Positions 25,641 to 38,740 of a DNA stretch of 64,000 nucleotides are shown one piece after another. Position numbers and translations under genes: made by a program. The DNA comes from Ptiloglossa arizonensis (lineage: Eukaryota; Arthropoda; Insecta; Hymenoptera; Colletidae): the NCBI RefSeq assembly GCF_051014685.1, contig NW_027479539.1, positions 1-64,000 on the forward strand. The letters run 5' to 3'. Numbering within the stretch: position 1 is the first letter of the stretch; each line of letters opens with the position of its first letter. The notes below the pieces were generated by a model. That model was given only the letters and a program-made list of their open reading frames with translations. It had not been told where the DNA came from and ran no database searches.

Positions 25641-27165
25641 CGAGTTTCTACTTTCAGATGCAACAGAAACTTGCGGATTGGTCAATCCGTTCGCGAGATA
25701 TGGCAGTTTTGATGTAAGAAACGCTTGAGAAACTCCCAATTTTCGCAGTTCTGATGCTCGAAACGAATAAGTAGAACGGCCTAGGGGAAAACTACTCATA
25801 CCGTTGTAATGGGGCGAGTTTCTACTTTCAGATGCAACAGAAACTTTGCGGATTGGTCAATCCGTTCGCGAGATATGGCAGTTTTGAGGTAAGAAACGCT
25901 TGAGAAACTCCAAATTTTCGCAGTTCTGATGCTCGAAACGAATAACTAGAACGGCCTAGGGGAAAACTACTCATACCGTTGTAATGCGTCGAGTTTCTAC
26001 TTTCAGATGCAACAGAAACTTTGCGGGTTGGTCAATCCGTTCGCGAGATATGGCAGTTTTGAGGTAAGAAACGCTTGAGAAACTCCAAATTTTCGCAGTT
26101 CTGATGCTCGAAACGAATAACTAGAACGGCCTAGGGGAAAACTACTCATACCGTTGTAATGGGGCGAGTTTCTACTTTCAGATGCGACAGAAACTTTGCG
26201 GATTGGTCAATCCGTTCGCGAGATATGGCAGTTTTGAGATAAGAAACGCTTGAGAAACTCCAAATCTTCGCAGTTCTGATGCTCGAAACGCATAACTAGA
26301 GCGACCTAGGGGAAAACTACTCATACCGTTGTAATCGGGCGAGTTTCAACTTTCAGATGCAACAGAAATTTTGCGGATTGGTCAATCCGTTCGCGAGATA
26401 TGGCAGTTTTGATGTAAGAAACGCTTGAAAAACTCAAAATTTTCGCAGTTCTCATGATCGAAACGAATAACTAGAACGGCCTAGGGGAAAACTACTCATA
26501 CCGTTGTAATCGGGCAAGTTTCTACTTTCAGATGCAACAGAAATTTTGCGGATTGGTCAATCCGTTCGCGAGATATGGCAGTTTGGAGGTAAGAAACGCT
26601 TGAAAAACTCAAAATTTTCGCAGTTCCGATGCTCGAAACGAATAACTAGAACGGCCTAGGGGAAAACTACTCATACCGTTGTAATCGGGCGAGCTTCTAC
26701 TTTCAGATGCAACAGAAATTTTGCGGATTGGTCAATCCGTTCGCGAGATATGTCAGTTTGGAGGTAAGAAACGCTTGAAAAACTCAAAATTTTCGCAGTT
26801 CTGATGCTCGAAACTAATAACTAGAACGACCTAGGGGAAAACTACTCATACCCTTGTAATCGGGCGAGTTTCTACTTTCAGATGCAAGAGAAATTTTGCG
26901 GATTGGTCAATCCGTTCGCGAGATATGGCAGTTTTGAGGTAAGAAACGCTTGAAAAACTCAAAATTTTCGCAGTTCTCATGCTCGAAACGAATAACTAGA
27001 ACGACCTAGGGGAAAACTACTCATACCGTTGTAATCGGGCGAGTTTCTACTTTCAGATGCAACAGAAATTTTGCGGATTGGTCAATCCGTTCGCGAGATA
27101 TGGCAGTTTGGAGGTAAGAAACGCTTGAAAAACTCAAAATTTTCGCAGTTCTGATGCTCGAAACG
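25641..27165 (+). repeat. Mixed A-to-B transition segment
   Basis: Family A monomers with private marks AATAAGTAGAACGG (near 25767), AATGCGTCGAG (near 25984), TTGCGGGTTGG (near 26022) and GTTTTGAGATAAG (26232 area) lead into CGCATAACTAGAGCGACC. The rest is family B: GAGTTTCAAC, CTCATGATCG, ATCGGGCAAG, GTTCCGATGCTCG, CGAGCTTC, TATGTCAGTTTGG, CATACCCTTG and CTCATGCTCG. The GAGATAAG-to-CGCATAAC join is shared with 50.5, 52.3, 54.4, 55.6 and 58.1 kb, so it marks one ancestral junction that was later copied. Confidence 0.8.
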
Positions 27166-30100
27166 AATAACTAGAACGGCCTAGGGGAAAACTACTCATA
27201 CCGTTGTAATGCGGCGAGTTTCTACTTTCAGATGCAACAGAAATTTTGCGGATTGGTCAATCCGTTCGCGAGATATGGCAGTTTGGAGGTAAGAAACGCT
27301 TGAAAAACTCAAAATTTTCGCAGTTCTGATGCTCGAAACGAATAACTAGAACGGCCTAGGGGAAAACTACTCATACCCCTGTAATCGGGCGAGATTCTAC
27401 TTTCAGATGCAACAGAAATTTTGCGGATTGGCCAATCCGTCCGCGAGATATGGCAGTTTGAGGTAAGAAACGCTTGAAAAACTCAAAATTTTCGCAGTTC
27501 TGATGCTCGAAACGAATAACTAGAACGGCCTAAGGGAAAACTACTCATACCGTTGTAATGGGGCGAGTTTCTACTTTCAGATGCAAGAGAAATTTTGCGG
27601 ATTGGTCAATCCGTTCGCGAGATATGGCAGTTTTGAGGTAAGAAACGCTTGAGAAACTCCAAATTTTCGCAGTTCTGATGCTCGAAACGAATAACTAGAA
27701 CGGCCTAGGGGAAAACTACTCATACCGTTGTAATGGGGCGAGTTTCTACTTTCAGATGCAACAGAAACTTGCGGATTGGTCAATCCGTTCGCGTGATATG
27801 GCAGTTTTGAGGTAAGAAACGCTTGAGAAACTCCCAATTTTCGCAGTTCTGATGCTCGAAACGAATAACTAGAACGGCCTAGGGGAAAACTACTCATACC
27901 GTTGTAATGGGGCGAGTTTCTACTTTCAGATGCAACAGAAATTTTGCGGATTGGCCAATCCGTCCGCGAGATATGGCAGTTTGAGGTAAGAAACGCTTGA
28001 AAAACTCAAAATTTTCGCAGTTCTGATGCTCGAAACGAATAACTAGAACGGCCTAAGGGAAAACTACTCATACCGTTGTAATCGGGCAAGTTTCTACTTT
28101 CAGATGCAACAGAAATTTTGCGGATTGGTCAATCCGTTCGCGAGATATGGCAGTTTGGAGGTAAGAAACGCTTGAAAAACTCAAAATTTTCGCAGTTCCG
28201 ATGCTCGAAACGAATAACTAGAACGGCCTAGGGGAAAACTACTCATACCGTTGTAATCGGGCGAGCTTCTACTTTCAGATGCAACAGAAATTTTGCGGAT
28301 TGGTCAATCCGTTCGCGAGATATGTCAGTTTGGAGGTAAGAAACGCTTGAAAAACTCAAAATTTTCGCAGTTCTGATGCTCGAAACTAATAACTAGAACG
28401 ACCTAGGGGAAAACTACTCATACCCTTGTAATCGGGTGAGTTTCTACTTTCAGATGCAAGAGAAATTTTGCGGATTGGTCAATCCGTTCGCGAGATATGG
28501 CAGTTTTGAGGTAAGAAACGCTTGAAAAACTCAAAATTTTCGCAGTTCTCATGCTCGAAACGAATAACTAGAACGACCTAGGGGAAAACTACTCATACCG
28601 TTGTAATCGGGCGAGTTTCTACTTTCAGATGCAACAGAAATTTTGCGGATTGGTCAATCCGTTCGCGAGATATGGCAGTTTGGAGGTAAGAAACGCTTGA
28701 AAAACTCAAAATTTTCGCAGTTCTGATGCTCGAAACGAATAACTAGAACGGCCTAGGGGAAAACTACTCATACCGTTGTAATGCGGCGAGTTTCTACTTT
28801 CAGATGCAACAGAAATTTTGCGGATTGGTCAATCCGTTCGCGAGATATGGCAGTTTGGAGGTAAGAAACGCTTGAAAAACTCAAAATTTTCGCAGTTCTG
28901 ATGCTCGAAACGAATAACTAGAACGGCCTAGGGGAAAACTACTCATACCCCTGTAATCGGGCGAGATTCTACTTTCAGATGCAACAGAAATTTTGCGGAT
29001 TGGCCAATCCGTCCGCGAGATATGGCAGTTTGAGGTAAGAAACGCTTGAAAAACTCAAAATTTTCGCAGTTCTGATGCTCGAAACGAATAACTAGAACGG
29101 CCTAAGGGAAAACTACTCATACCGTTGTAATGGGGCGAGTTTCTACTTTCAGATGCAAGAGAAATTTTGCGGATTGGTCAATCCGTTCGCGAGATATGGC
29201 AGTTTTGAGGTAAGAAACGCTTGAGAAACTCCAAATTTTCGCAGTTCTGATGCTCGAAACGAATAACTAGAACGGCCTAGGGGAAAACTACTCATACCGT
29301 TGTAATGGGGCGAGTTTCTACTTTCAGATGCAACAGAAACTTGCGGATTGGTCAATCCGTTCGCGTGATATGGCAGTTTTGAGGTAAGAAACGCTTGAGA
29401 AACTCCCAATTTTCGCAGTTTTGATGCTCGAAACGAATAACTAGAACGGCCTAGGGGAAAACTACTCATACCGTTGTAATGGGGCGAGTTTCTACTTTCA
29501 GATGCAACAGAAACTTTGCGGATTGGTCAATCCGTTCGCGAGATATGGCAGTTTTGAGGAAAGAAACGCTTGAGAAACTCAAAATTTTCGCAGTTCTGAT
29601 GCTCGAAACGAATAACTAGAACGGCCTAGGGGAAAACTACACATACCGTTGTAATGGGGCGAGTTTCTACTTTCAGGTGCAACAGAAACTTTGCGGATTG
29701 GTCAATCCGTTCGCGAGATATGGCAGTTTTGAGGCAAGAAACGCTTGAGAAACTCCAAATTTTCGCAGTTCTGATGCTGGAAACGAATAACTAGAACGAC
29801 CTAGGGGAAAACTACACATTCCGTTGTAATGGGGCGAGTTTCTACTTTCAGATGCAAGAGAAATTTTGTGGATTGGTCAATCCGTTCGCGAGATATGGCA
29901 GTTTTGAGGTAAGAAACGCTTGAGAAACTCCAAATTTTCGCAGTTCTGATGCTCGAAACGAATAACTAGAACGGCCTAGGGGAAAACTACTCATACCGTT
30001 GTAATGGGGCGGGTTTCTACTTTCAGATGCAAGAGAAATTTTGCGGATTGGTCAATCCGTTCGCGAGATATGGCAGTTTTGAGGTAAGAAACGCTTGAGA

Positions 30101-31047
30101 AACTCCAAATTTTCGCAGTTCTGATGCTCGAAACGAATAACTAGAACGGCCTAGGGGAAAACTACTCATACCGTTGTAATCGGGCAAGTTTCTACTTTCA
30201 GATGCAACAGAAACTTTGCGGATTGGTCAATCCGTTCGCGAGATATGGCAGTTTTGAGGAAAGAAACGCTTGAGAAACTCAAAATTTTCGCAGTTCTGAT
30301 GCTCGAAACGAATAACTAGAACGGCCTAGGGGAAAACTACTCATACCGTTGTAATGGGGCGAGTTTCTACTTTCAGATGCAACAGAGACTTTGCGGATTG
30401 GTCAATCCGTTCGCGAGATATGGCAGTTTTGAGGAAAGAAACGCTTGAGAAACTCAAAATTTTCGCAGTTCTGATGCTCGAAACGAATAACTAGAACGGC
30501 CTACGGGAAAACTACTCATACCGTTGTAATCGGGCGAGATTCTATTTTCAGATGCAACAGAAATTTTGCGGATTGGTCAATTCGTTCGCGAGATATGTCA
30601 GTTTGGAGGTAAGAAACGCTTGAAAAACTCAAAATTTTCGCAGTTCTGATGCTCGAAACTAATAACTAGAACGACCTAGGGGAAAACTACTCATACCGTT
30701 GTAATCGGGCGAGTTTCTACTTTCAGATGCAACAGAAATTTTGCGGATTGGTCAATCCGTTCGCGAGATATGGCAGTTTGGAGGTAAGAAACGCTTCAAA
30801 AACTCAAAATTTTCGCAGTTCTGATGCTCGAAACTAATAACTAGAACGGCCTAGGGGAAAACTACTCATACCGTTGTAATCGGGCGAGTTTCTACTTTCA
30901 GATGCAACAGAAATTTTGCGGATTGGTCAATCCGTTCGCGAGATATGGCAGTTTTGATGTAAGCAACGCTTGAAAAACTCAAAATTTTCGCAGTTCTGCT
31001 GCTCAAAACTAATAACTAGAGCGACCTAGGGGAAAACTACTCATACC
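27166..31047 (+). repeat. 3.88 kb segment with a second copy 10139 bp away (37305-41186)
   Basis: Landmarks match one for one at an offset of 10139 bp (58 x 175 minus 11). They are ATACCCCTG, GGCCAATCCGTCC, TAAGGG, GAAACTTGCGG with CGCGTGATATGG, CAGGTGCAAC, GAGGCAAG, GGGGCGGGTT, CAGAGACTTTG, CTACGGG, CGCTTCAAAAACTC and CTGCTGCTCAAAAC. The left limit is the CGAATAA/CTAATAA difference at 27165 versus 37304. The right limit is CATACCC at 31048 versus CATACCG at 41187. By eye the copies differ at only about half a dozen sites, for example GGGTGAG near 28436, GTTTGTAGG near 38996 and GGTCGATTCG near 40718. Internally, 27577 and 29149 begin similar two-monomer modules 1572 bp apart. Confidence 0.87.
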
Positions 31048-31748
31048 CTTGTAATCGGGCGAGTTTCTACTTTCAGATGCAAGAGAAATTTTGCGGATTG
31101 GTCAATCCGTTCGCGAGATATGGCAGTTTTGAGGTAAGAAACGCTTGAAAAACTCAAAATTTTCGCAGTTCTCATGCTCGAAACGAATAACTAGAACGAC
31201 CTAGGGGAAAACTACTCATACCGTTGTAATCGGGCGAGTTTCTACTTTCAGATGCAACAGAAATTTTGCGGATTGGTCAATCCGTTCGCGAGATATGGCA
31301 GTTTGGAGGTAAGAAACGCTTGAAAAACTCAAAATTTTCGCAGTTCTGATGCTCGAAACGAATAACTAGAACGGCCTAGGGGAAAACTACTCATACCGTT
31401 GTAATGCGGCGAGTTTCTACTTTCAGATGCAACAGAAATTTTGCGGATTGGTCAATCCGTTCGCGAGATATGGCAGTTTGGAGGTAAGAAACGCTTGAAA
31501 AACTCAAAATTTTCGCAGTTCTGATGCTCGAAACGAATAACTAGAACGGCCTAGGGGAAAACTACTCATACCCCTGTAATCGGGCGAGATTCTACTTTCA
31601 GATGCAACAGAAATTTTGCGGATTGGCCAATCCGTCCGCGAGATATGGCAGTTTGAGGTAAGAAACGCTTGAAAAACTCAAAATTTTCGCAGTTCTGATG
31701 CTCGAAACGAATAACTAGAACGGCCTAAGGGAAAACTACTCATACCGT
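31048..31748 (+). repeat. Four family B monomers after a hybrid junction
   Basis: At about 31021-31048 a monomer begins as the CTGCTGCTCAAAAC/GAGCGACC type and ends as the CATACCCTTGTAATCGGG type. The parents of both halves occur intact elsewhere (41130-41200 and 26840-26900). The following monomers are the B cassette with CTCATGCTCG, GCGGCGAG, ATACCCCTG and GGCCAATCCGTCC. This fits a deletion by unequal exchange within CCTAGGGGAAAACTACTC, where the two parents are identical. Confidence 0.75.
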
Positions 31749-34700
31749 TGTAATGGGGCGAGTTTCTACTTTCAGATGCAAGAGAAATTTTGCGGATTGG
31801 TCAATCCGTTCGCGAGATATGGCAGTTTTGAGGTAAGAAACGCTTGAGAAACTCCAAATTTTCGCAGTTCTGATGCTCGAAACGAATAACTAGAACGGCC
31901 TAGGGGAAAACTACTCATACCGTTGTAATGGGGCGAGTTTCTACTTTCAGATGCAACAGAAACTTGCGGATTGGTCAATCCGTTCGCGTGATATGGCAGT
32001 TTTGAGGTAAGAAACGCTTGAGAAACTCCCAATTTTCGCAGTTCTGATGCTCGAAACGAATAACTAGAACGGCCTAGGGGAAAACTACTCATACCGTTGT
32101 AATGGGGCGAGTTTCTACTTTCAGATGCAACAGAAACTTTGCGGATTGGTCAATCCGTTCGCGAGATATGGCAGTTTTGAGGAAAGAAACGCTTGAGAAA
32201 CTCAAAATTTTCGCAGTTCTGATGCTCGAAACGAATAACTAGAACGGCCTAGGGGAAAACTACACATACCGTTGTAATGGGGCGAGTTTCTATTTTCAGG
32301 TGCAACAGAAACTTTGCGGATTGGTCAATCCGTTCGCGAGATATGGCAGTTTTGAGGCAAGAAACGCTTGAGAAACTCCAAATTTTCGCAGTTCTGATGC
32401 TGGAAACGAATAACTAGAACGACCTAGGGGAAAACTACACATTCCGTTGTAATGGGGCGAGTTTCTACTTTCAGATGCAAGAGAAATTTTGTGGATTGGT
32501 CAATCCGTTCGCGAGATATGGCAGTTTTGAGGTAAGAAACGCTTGAGAAACTCCAAATTTTCGCAGTTCTGATGCTCGAAACGAATAACTAGAACGGCCT
32601 AGGGGAAAACTACTCATACCGTTGTAATGGGGCGGGTTTCTACTTTCAGATGCAAGAGAAATTTTGCGGATTGGTCAATCCGTTCGCGAGATATGGCAGT
32701 TTTGAGGTAAGAAACGCTTGAGAAACTCCAAATTTTCGCAGTTCTGATGCTCGAAACGAATAACTAGAACGGCCTAGGGGAAAACTACTCATACCGTTGT
32801 AATCGGGCAAGTTTCTACTTTCAGATGCAACAGAAACTTTGCGGATTGGTCAATCCGTTCGCGAGATATGGCAGTTTTGAGGAAAGAAACGCTTGAGAAA
32901 CTCAAAATTTTCGCAGTTCTGATGCTCGAAACGAATAACTAGAACGGCCTAGGGGAAAACTACTCATACCGTTGTAATGGGGCGAGTTTCTACTTTCAGA
33001 TGCAACAGAGACTTTGCGGATTGGTCAATCCGTTCGCGAGATATGGCAGTTTTGAGGAAAGAAACGCTTGAGAAACTCAAAATTTTCGCAGTTCTGATGC
33101 TCGAAACGAATAACTAGAACGGCCTACGGGAAAACTACTCATACCGTTGTAATCGGGCGAGATTCTATTTTCAGATGCAACAGAAATTTTGCGGATTGGT
33201 CAATTCGTTCGCGAGATATGTCAGTTTGGAGGTAAGAAACGCTTGAAAAACTCAAAATTTTCGCAGTTCTGATGCTCGAAACTAATAACTAGAACGACCT
33301 AGGGGAAAACTACTCATACCGTTGTAATCGGGCGAGTTTCTACTTTCAGATGCAACAGAAATTTTGCGGATTGGTCAATCCGTTCGCGAGATATGGCAGT
33401 TTGGAGGTAAGAAACGCTTCAAAAACTCAAAATTTTCGCAGTTCTGATGCTCGAAACTAATAACTAGAACGGCCTAGGGGAAAACTACTCATACCGTTGT
33501 AATCGGGCGAGTTTCTACTTTCAGATGCAACAGAAATTTTGCGGATTGGTCAATCCGTTCGCGAGATATGGCAGTTTTGATGTAAGCAACGCTTGAAAAA
33601 CTCAAAATTTTCGCAGTTCTGCTGCTCAAAACTAATAACTAGAGCGACCTAGGGGAAAACTACTCATACCGTTGTAATCGGGCGAGTTTCAACTTTCAGA
33701 TGCAACAGACATTTTGCGGATTGGTCAATCCGTTCGCGAGATATGGCAGTTTGGAGGTAAGAAACGCTTCAAAAACTCAAAATTTTCGCAGTTCTGATGC
33801 TCGAAACTAATAACTAGAACGGCCTAGGGGAAAACTACTCATACCGTTGTAATGCGGCGAGTTTCTACTTTCAGATGCAACAGAAATTTTGCGGATTGGT
33901 CAATCCGTTCGCGAGATATGGCAGTTTGGAGGTAAGAAACGCTTGAAAAACTCAAAATTTTCGCAGTTCTGATGCTCGAAACGAATAACTAGAACGGCCT
34001 AGGGGAAAACTACTCATACCCCTGTAATCGGGCGAGATTCTACTTTCAGATGCAACAGAAATTTTGCGGATTGGCCAATCCGTCCGCGAGATATGGCAGT
34101 TTGAGGTAAGAAACGCTTGAAAAACTCAAAATTTTCGCAGTTCTGATGCTCGAAACGAATAACTAGAACGGCCTAAGGGAAAACTACTCATACCGTTGTA
34201 ATGGGGCGAGTTTCTACTTTCAGATGCAAGAGAAATTTTGCGGATTGGTCAATCCGTTCGCGAGATATGGCAGTTTTGAGGTAAGAAACGCTTGAGAAAC
34301 TCCAAATTTTCGCAGTTCTGATGCTCGAAACGAATAACTAGAACGGCCTAGGGGAAAACTACTCATACCGTTGTAATGGGGCGAGTTTCTACTTTCAGAT
34401 GCAACAGAAACTTGCGGATTGGTCAATCCGTTCGCGTGATATGGCAGTTTTGAGGTAAGAAACGCTTGAGAAACTCCCAATTTTCGCAGTTCTGATGCTC
34501 GAAACGAATAACTAGAACGGCCTAGGGGAAAACTACTCATACCGTTGTAATGGGGCGAGTTTCTACTTTCAGATGCAACAGAAATTTTGCGGATTGGCCA
34601 ATCCGTCCGCGAGATATGGCAGTTTGAGGTAAGAAACGCTTGAAAAACTCAAAATTTTCGCAGTTCTGATGCTCGAAACGAATAACTAGAACGGCCTAAG

Positions 34701-37700
34701 GGAAAACTACTCATACCGTTGTAATCGGGCAAGTTTCTACTTTCAGATGCAACAGAAATTTTGCGGATTGGTCAATCCGTTCGCGAGATATGGCAGTTTG
34801 GAGGTAAGAAACGCTTGAAAAACTCAAAATTTTCGCAGTTCCGATGCTCGAAACGAATAACTAGAACGGCCTAGGGGAAAACTACTCATACCGTTGTAAT
34901 CGGGCGAGCTTCTACTTTCAGATGCAACAGAAATTTTGCGGATTGGTCAATCCGTTCGCGAGATATGTCAGTTTGGAGGTAAGAAACGCTTGAAAAACTC
35001 AAAATTTTCGCAGTTCTGATGCTCGAAACTAATAACTAGAACGACCTAGGGGAAAACTACTCATACCCTTGTAATCGGGCGAGTTTCTACTTTCAGATGC
35101 AAGAGAAATTTTGCGGATTGGTCAATCCGTTCGCGAGATATGGCAGTTTTGAGGTAAGAAACGCTTGAAAAACTCAAAATTTTCGCAGTTCTCATGCTCG
35201 AAACGAATAACTAGAACGACCTAGGGGAAAACTACTCATACCGTTGTAATGGGGCGAGTTTCTACTTTCAGATGCAAGAGAAATTTTGCGGATTGGTCAA
35301 TCCGTTCGCGAGATATGGCAGTTTTGAGGTAAGAAACGCTTGAGAAACTCCAAATTTTCGCAGTTCTGATGCTCGAAACGAATAACTAGAACGGCCTAGG
35401 GGAAAACTACTCATACCGTTGTAATGGGGCGAGTTTCTACTTTCAGATGCAACAGAAACTTGCGGATTGGTCAATCCGTTCGCGTGATATGGCAGTTTTG
35501 AGGTAAGAAACGCTTGAGAAACTCCCAATTTTCGCAGTTCTGATGCTCGAAACGAATAACTAGAACGGCCTAGGGGAAAACTACTCATACCGTTGTAATG
35601 GGGCGAGTTTCTACTTTCAGATGCAACAGAAACTTTGCGGATTGGTCAATCCGTTCGCGAGATATGGCAGTTTTGAGGAAAGAAACGCTTGAGAAACTCA
35701 AAATTTTCGCAGTTCTGATGCTCGAAACGAATAACTAGAACGGCCTAGGGGAAAACTACACATACCGTTGTAATGGGGCGAGTTTCTATTTTCAGGTGCA
35801 ACAGAAACTTTGCGGATTGGTCAATCCGTTCGCGAGATATGGCAGTTTTGAGGCAAGAAACGCTTGAGAAACTCCAAATTTTCGCAGTTCTGATGCTGGA
35901 AACGAATAACTAGAACGACCTAGGGGAAAACTACACATTCCGTTGTAATGGGGCGAGTTTCTACTTTCAGATGCAAGAGAAATTTTGTGGATTGGTCAAT
36001 CCGTTCGCGAGATATGGCAGTTTTGAGGTAAGAAACGCTTGAGAAACTCCAAATTTTCGCAGTTCTGATGCTCGAAACGAATAACTAGAACGGCCTAGGG
36101 GAAAACTACTCATACCGTTGTAATGGGGCGGGTTTCTACTTTCAGATGCAAGAGAAATTTTGCGGATTGGTCAATCCGTTCGCGAGATATGGCAGTTTTG
36201 AGGTAAGAAACGCTTGAGAAACTCCAAATTTTCGCAGTTCTGATGCTCGAAACGAATAACTAGAACGGCCTAGGGGAAAACTACTCATACCGTTGTAATC
36301 GGGCAAGTTTCTACTTTCAGATGCAACAGAAACTTTGCGGATTGGTCAATCCGTTCGCGAGATATGGCAGTTTTGAGGAAAGAAACGCTTGAGAAACTCA
36401 AAATTTTCGCAGTTCTGATGCTCGAAACGAATAACTAGAACGGCCTAGGGGAAAACTACTCATACCGTTGTAATGGGGCGAGTTTCTACTTTCAGATGCA
36501 ACAGAGACTTTGCGGATTGGTCAATCCGTTCGCGAGATATGGCAGTTTTGAGGAAAGAAACGCTTGAGAAACTCAAAATTTTCGCAGTTCTGATGCTCGA
36601 AACGAATAACTAGAACGGCCTACGGGAAAACTACTCATACCGTTGTAATCGGGCGAGATTCTATTTTCAGATGCAACAGAAATTTTGCGGATTGGTCAAT
36701 TCGTTCGCGAGATATGTCAGTTTGGAGGTAAGAAACGCTTGAAAAACTCAAAATTTTCGCAGTTCTGATGCTCGAAACTAATAACTAGAACGACCTAGGG
36801 GAAAACTACTCATACCGTTGTAATCGGGCGAGTTTCTACTTTCAGATGCAACAGAAATTTTGCGGATTGGTCAATCCGTTCGCGAGATATGGCAGTTTGG
36901 AGGTAAGAAACGCTTCAAAAACTCAAAATTTTCGCAGTTCTGATGCTCGAAACTAATAACTAGAACGGCCTAGGGGAAAACTACTCATACCGTTGTAATC
37001 GGGCGAGTTTCTACTTTCAGATGCAACAGAAATTTTGCGGATTGGTCAATCCGTTCGCGAGATATGGCAGTTTTGATGTAAGCAACGCTTGAAAAACTCA
37101 AAATTTTCGCAGTTCTGCTGCTCAAAACTAATAACTAGAGCGACCTAGGGGAAAACTACTCATACCGTTGTAATCGGGCGAGTTTCAACTTTCAGATGCA
37201 ACAGACATTTTGCGGATTGGTCAATCCGTTCGCGAGATATGGCAGTTTGGAGGTAAGAAACGCTTCAAAAACTCAAAATTTTCGCAGTTCTGATGCTCGA
37301 AACTAATAACTAGAACGGCCTAGGGGAAAACTACTCATACCGTTGTAATGCGGCGAGTTTCTACTTTCAGATGCAACAGAAATTTTGCGGATTGGTCAAT
37401 CCGTTCGCGAGATATGGCAGTTTGGAGGTAAGAAACGCTTGAAAAACTCAAAATTTTCGCAGTTCTGATGCTCGAAACGAATAACTAGAACGGCCTAGGG
37501 GAAAACTACTCATACCCCTGTAATCGGGCGAGATTCTACTTTCAGATGCAACAGAAATTTTGCGGATTGGCCAATCCGTCCGCGAGATATGGCAGTTTGA
37601 GGTAAGAAACGCTTGAAAAACTCAAAATTTTCGCAGTTCTGATGCTCGAAACGAATAACTAGAACGGCCTAAGGGAAAACTACTCATACCGTTGTAATGG

Positions 37701-38740
37701 GGCGAGTTTCTACTTTCAGATGCAAGAGAAATTTTGCGGATTGGTCAATCCGTTCGCGAGATATGGCAGTTTTGAGGTAAGAAACGCTTGAGAAACTCCA
37801 AATTTTCGCAGTTCTGATGCTCGAAACGAATAACTAGAACGGCCTAGGGGAAAACTACTCATACCGTTGTAATGGGGCGAGTTTCTACTTTCAGATGCAA
37901 CAGAAACTTGCGGATTGGTCAATCCGTTCGCGTGATATGGCAGTTTTGAGGTAAGAAACGCTTGAGAAACTCCCAATTTTCGCAGTTCTGATGCTCGAAA
38001 CGAATAACTAGAACGGCCTAGGGGAAAACTACTCATACCGTTGTAATGGGGCGAGTTTCTACTTTCAGATGCAACAGAAATTTTGCGGATTGGCCAATCC
38101 GTCCGCGAGATATGGCAGTTTGAGGTAAGAAACGCTTGAAAAACTCAAAATTTTCGCAGTTCTGATGCTCGAAACGAATAACTAGAACGGCCTAAGGGAA
38201 AACTACTCATACCGTTGTAATCGGGCAAGTTTCTACTTTCAGATGCAACAGAAATTTTGCGGATTGGTCAATCCGTTCGCGAGATATGGCAGTTTGGAGG
38301 TAAGAAACGCTTGAAAAACTCAAAATTTTCGCAGTTCCGATGCTCGAAACGAATAACTAGAACGGCCTAGGGGAAAACTACTCATACCGTTGTAATCGGG
38401 CGAGCTTCTACTTTCAGATGCAACAGAAATTTTGCGGATTGGTCAATCCGTTCGCGAGATATGTCAGTTTGGAGGTAAGAAACGCTTGAAAAACTCAAAA
38501 TTTTCGCAGTTCTGATGCTCGAAACTAATAACTAGAACGACCTAGGGGAAAACTACTCATACCCTTGTAATCGGGCGAGTTTCTACTTTCAGATGCAAGA
38601 GAAATTTTGCGGATTGGTCAATCCGTTCGCGAGATATGGCAGTTTTGAGGTAAGAAACGCTTGAAAAACTCAAAATTTTCGCAGTTCTCATGCTCGAAAC
38701 GAATAACTAGAACGACCTAGGGGAAAACTACTCATACCGT
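31749..38740 (+). repeat. 20-monomer tandem duplication, 3496 bp unit, two copies
   Basis: Positions 31749-35244 and 35245-38740 are adjacent copies (20 x 175 minus 4). The four missing bases fit two short GAAACTTGCGG and two short CAGTTTGAGG monomers per unit. Paired landmarks include 31772/35268, 34220/37716, CAGACATTTTG (33706 and 37202), CGAGCTTC (34909 and 38405) and CATACCCTTG (35063 and 38559 area). Each copy also contains the hybrid in which an A monomer with GGGGCGAGTTTC changes to GGCCAATCCGTCC (34560-34600 and 38056-38096). Both copies share TCTATTTTCAGG near 32289 and 35785, a change not seen in the related 29.7 kb or 39.8 kb segments. Confidence 0.88.
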
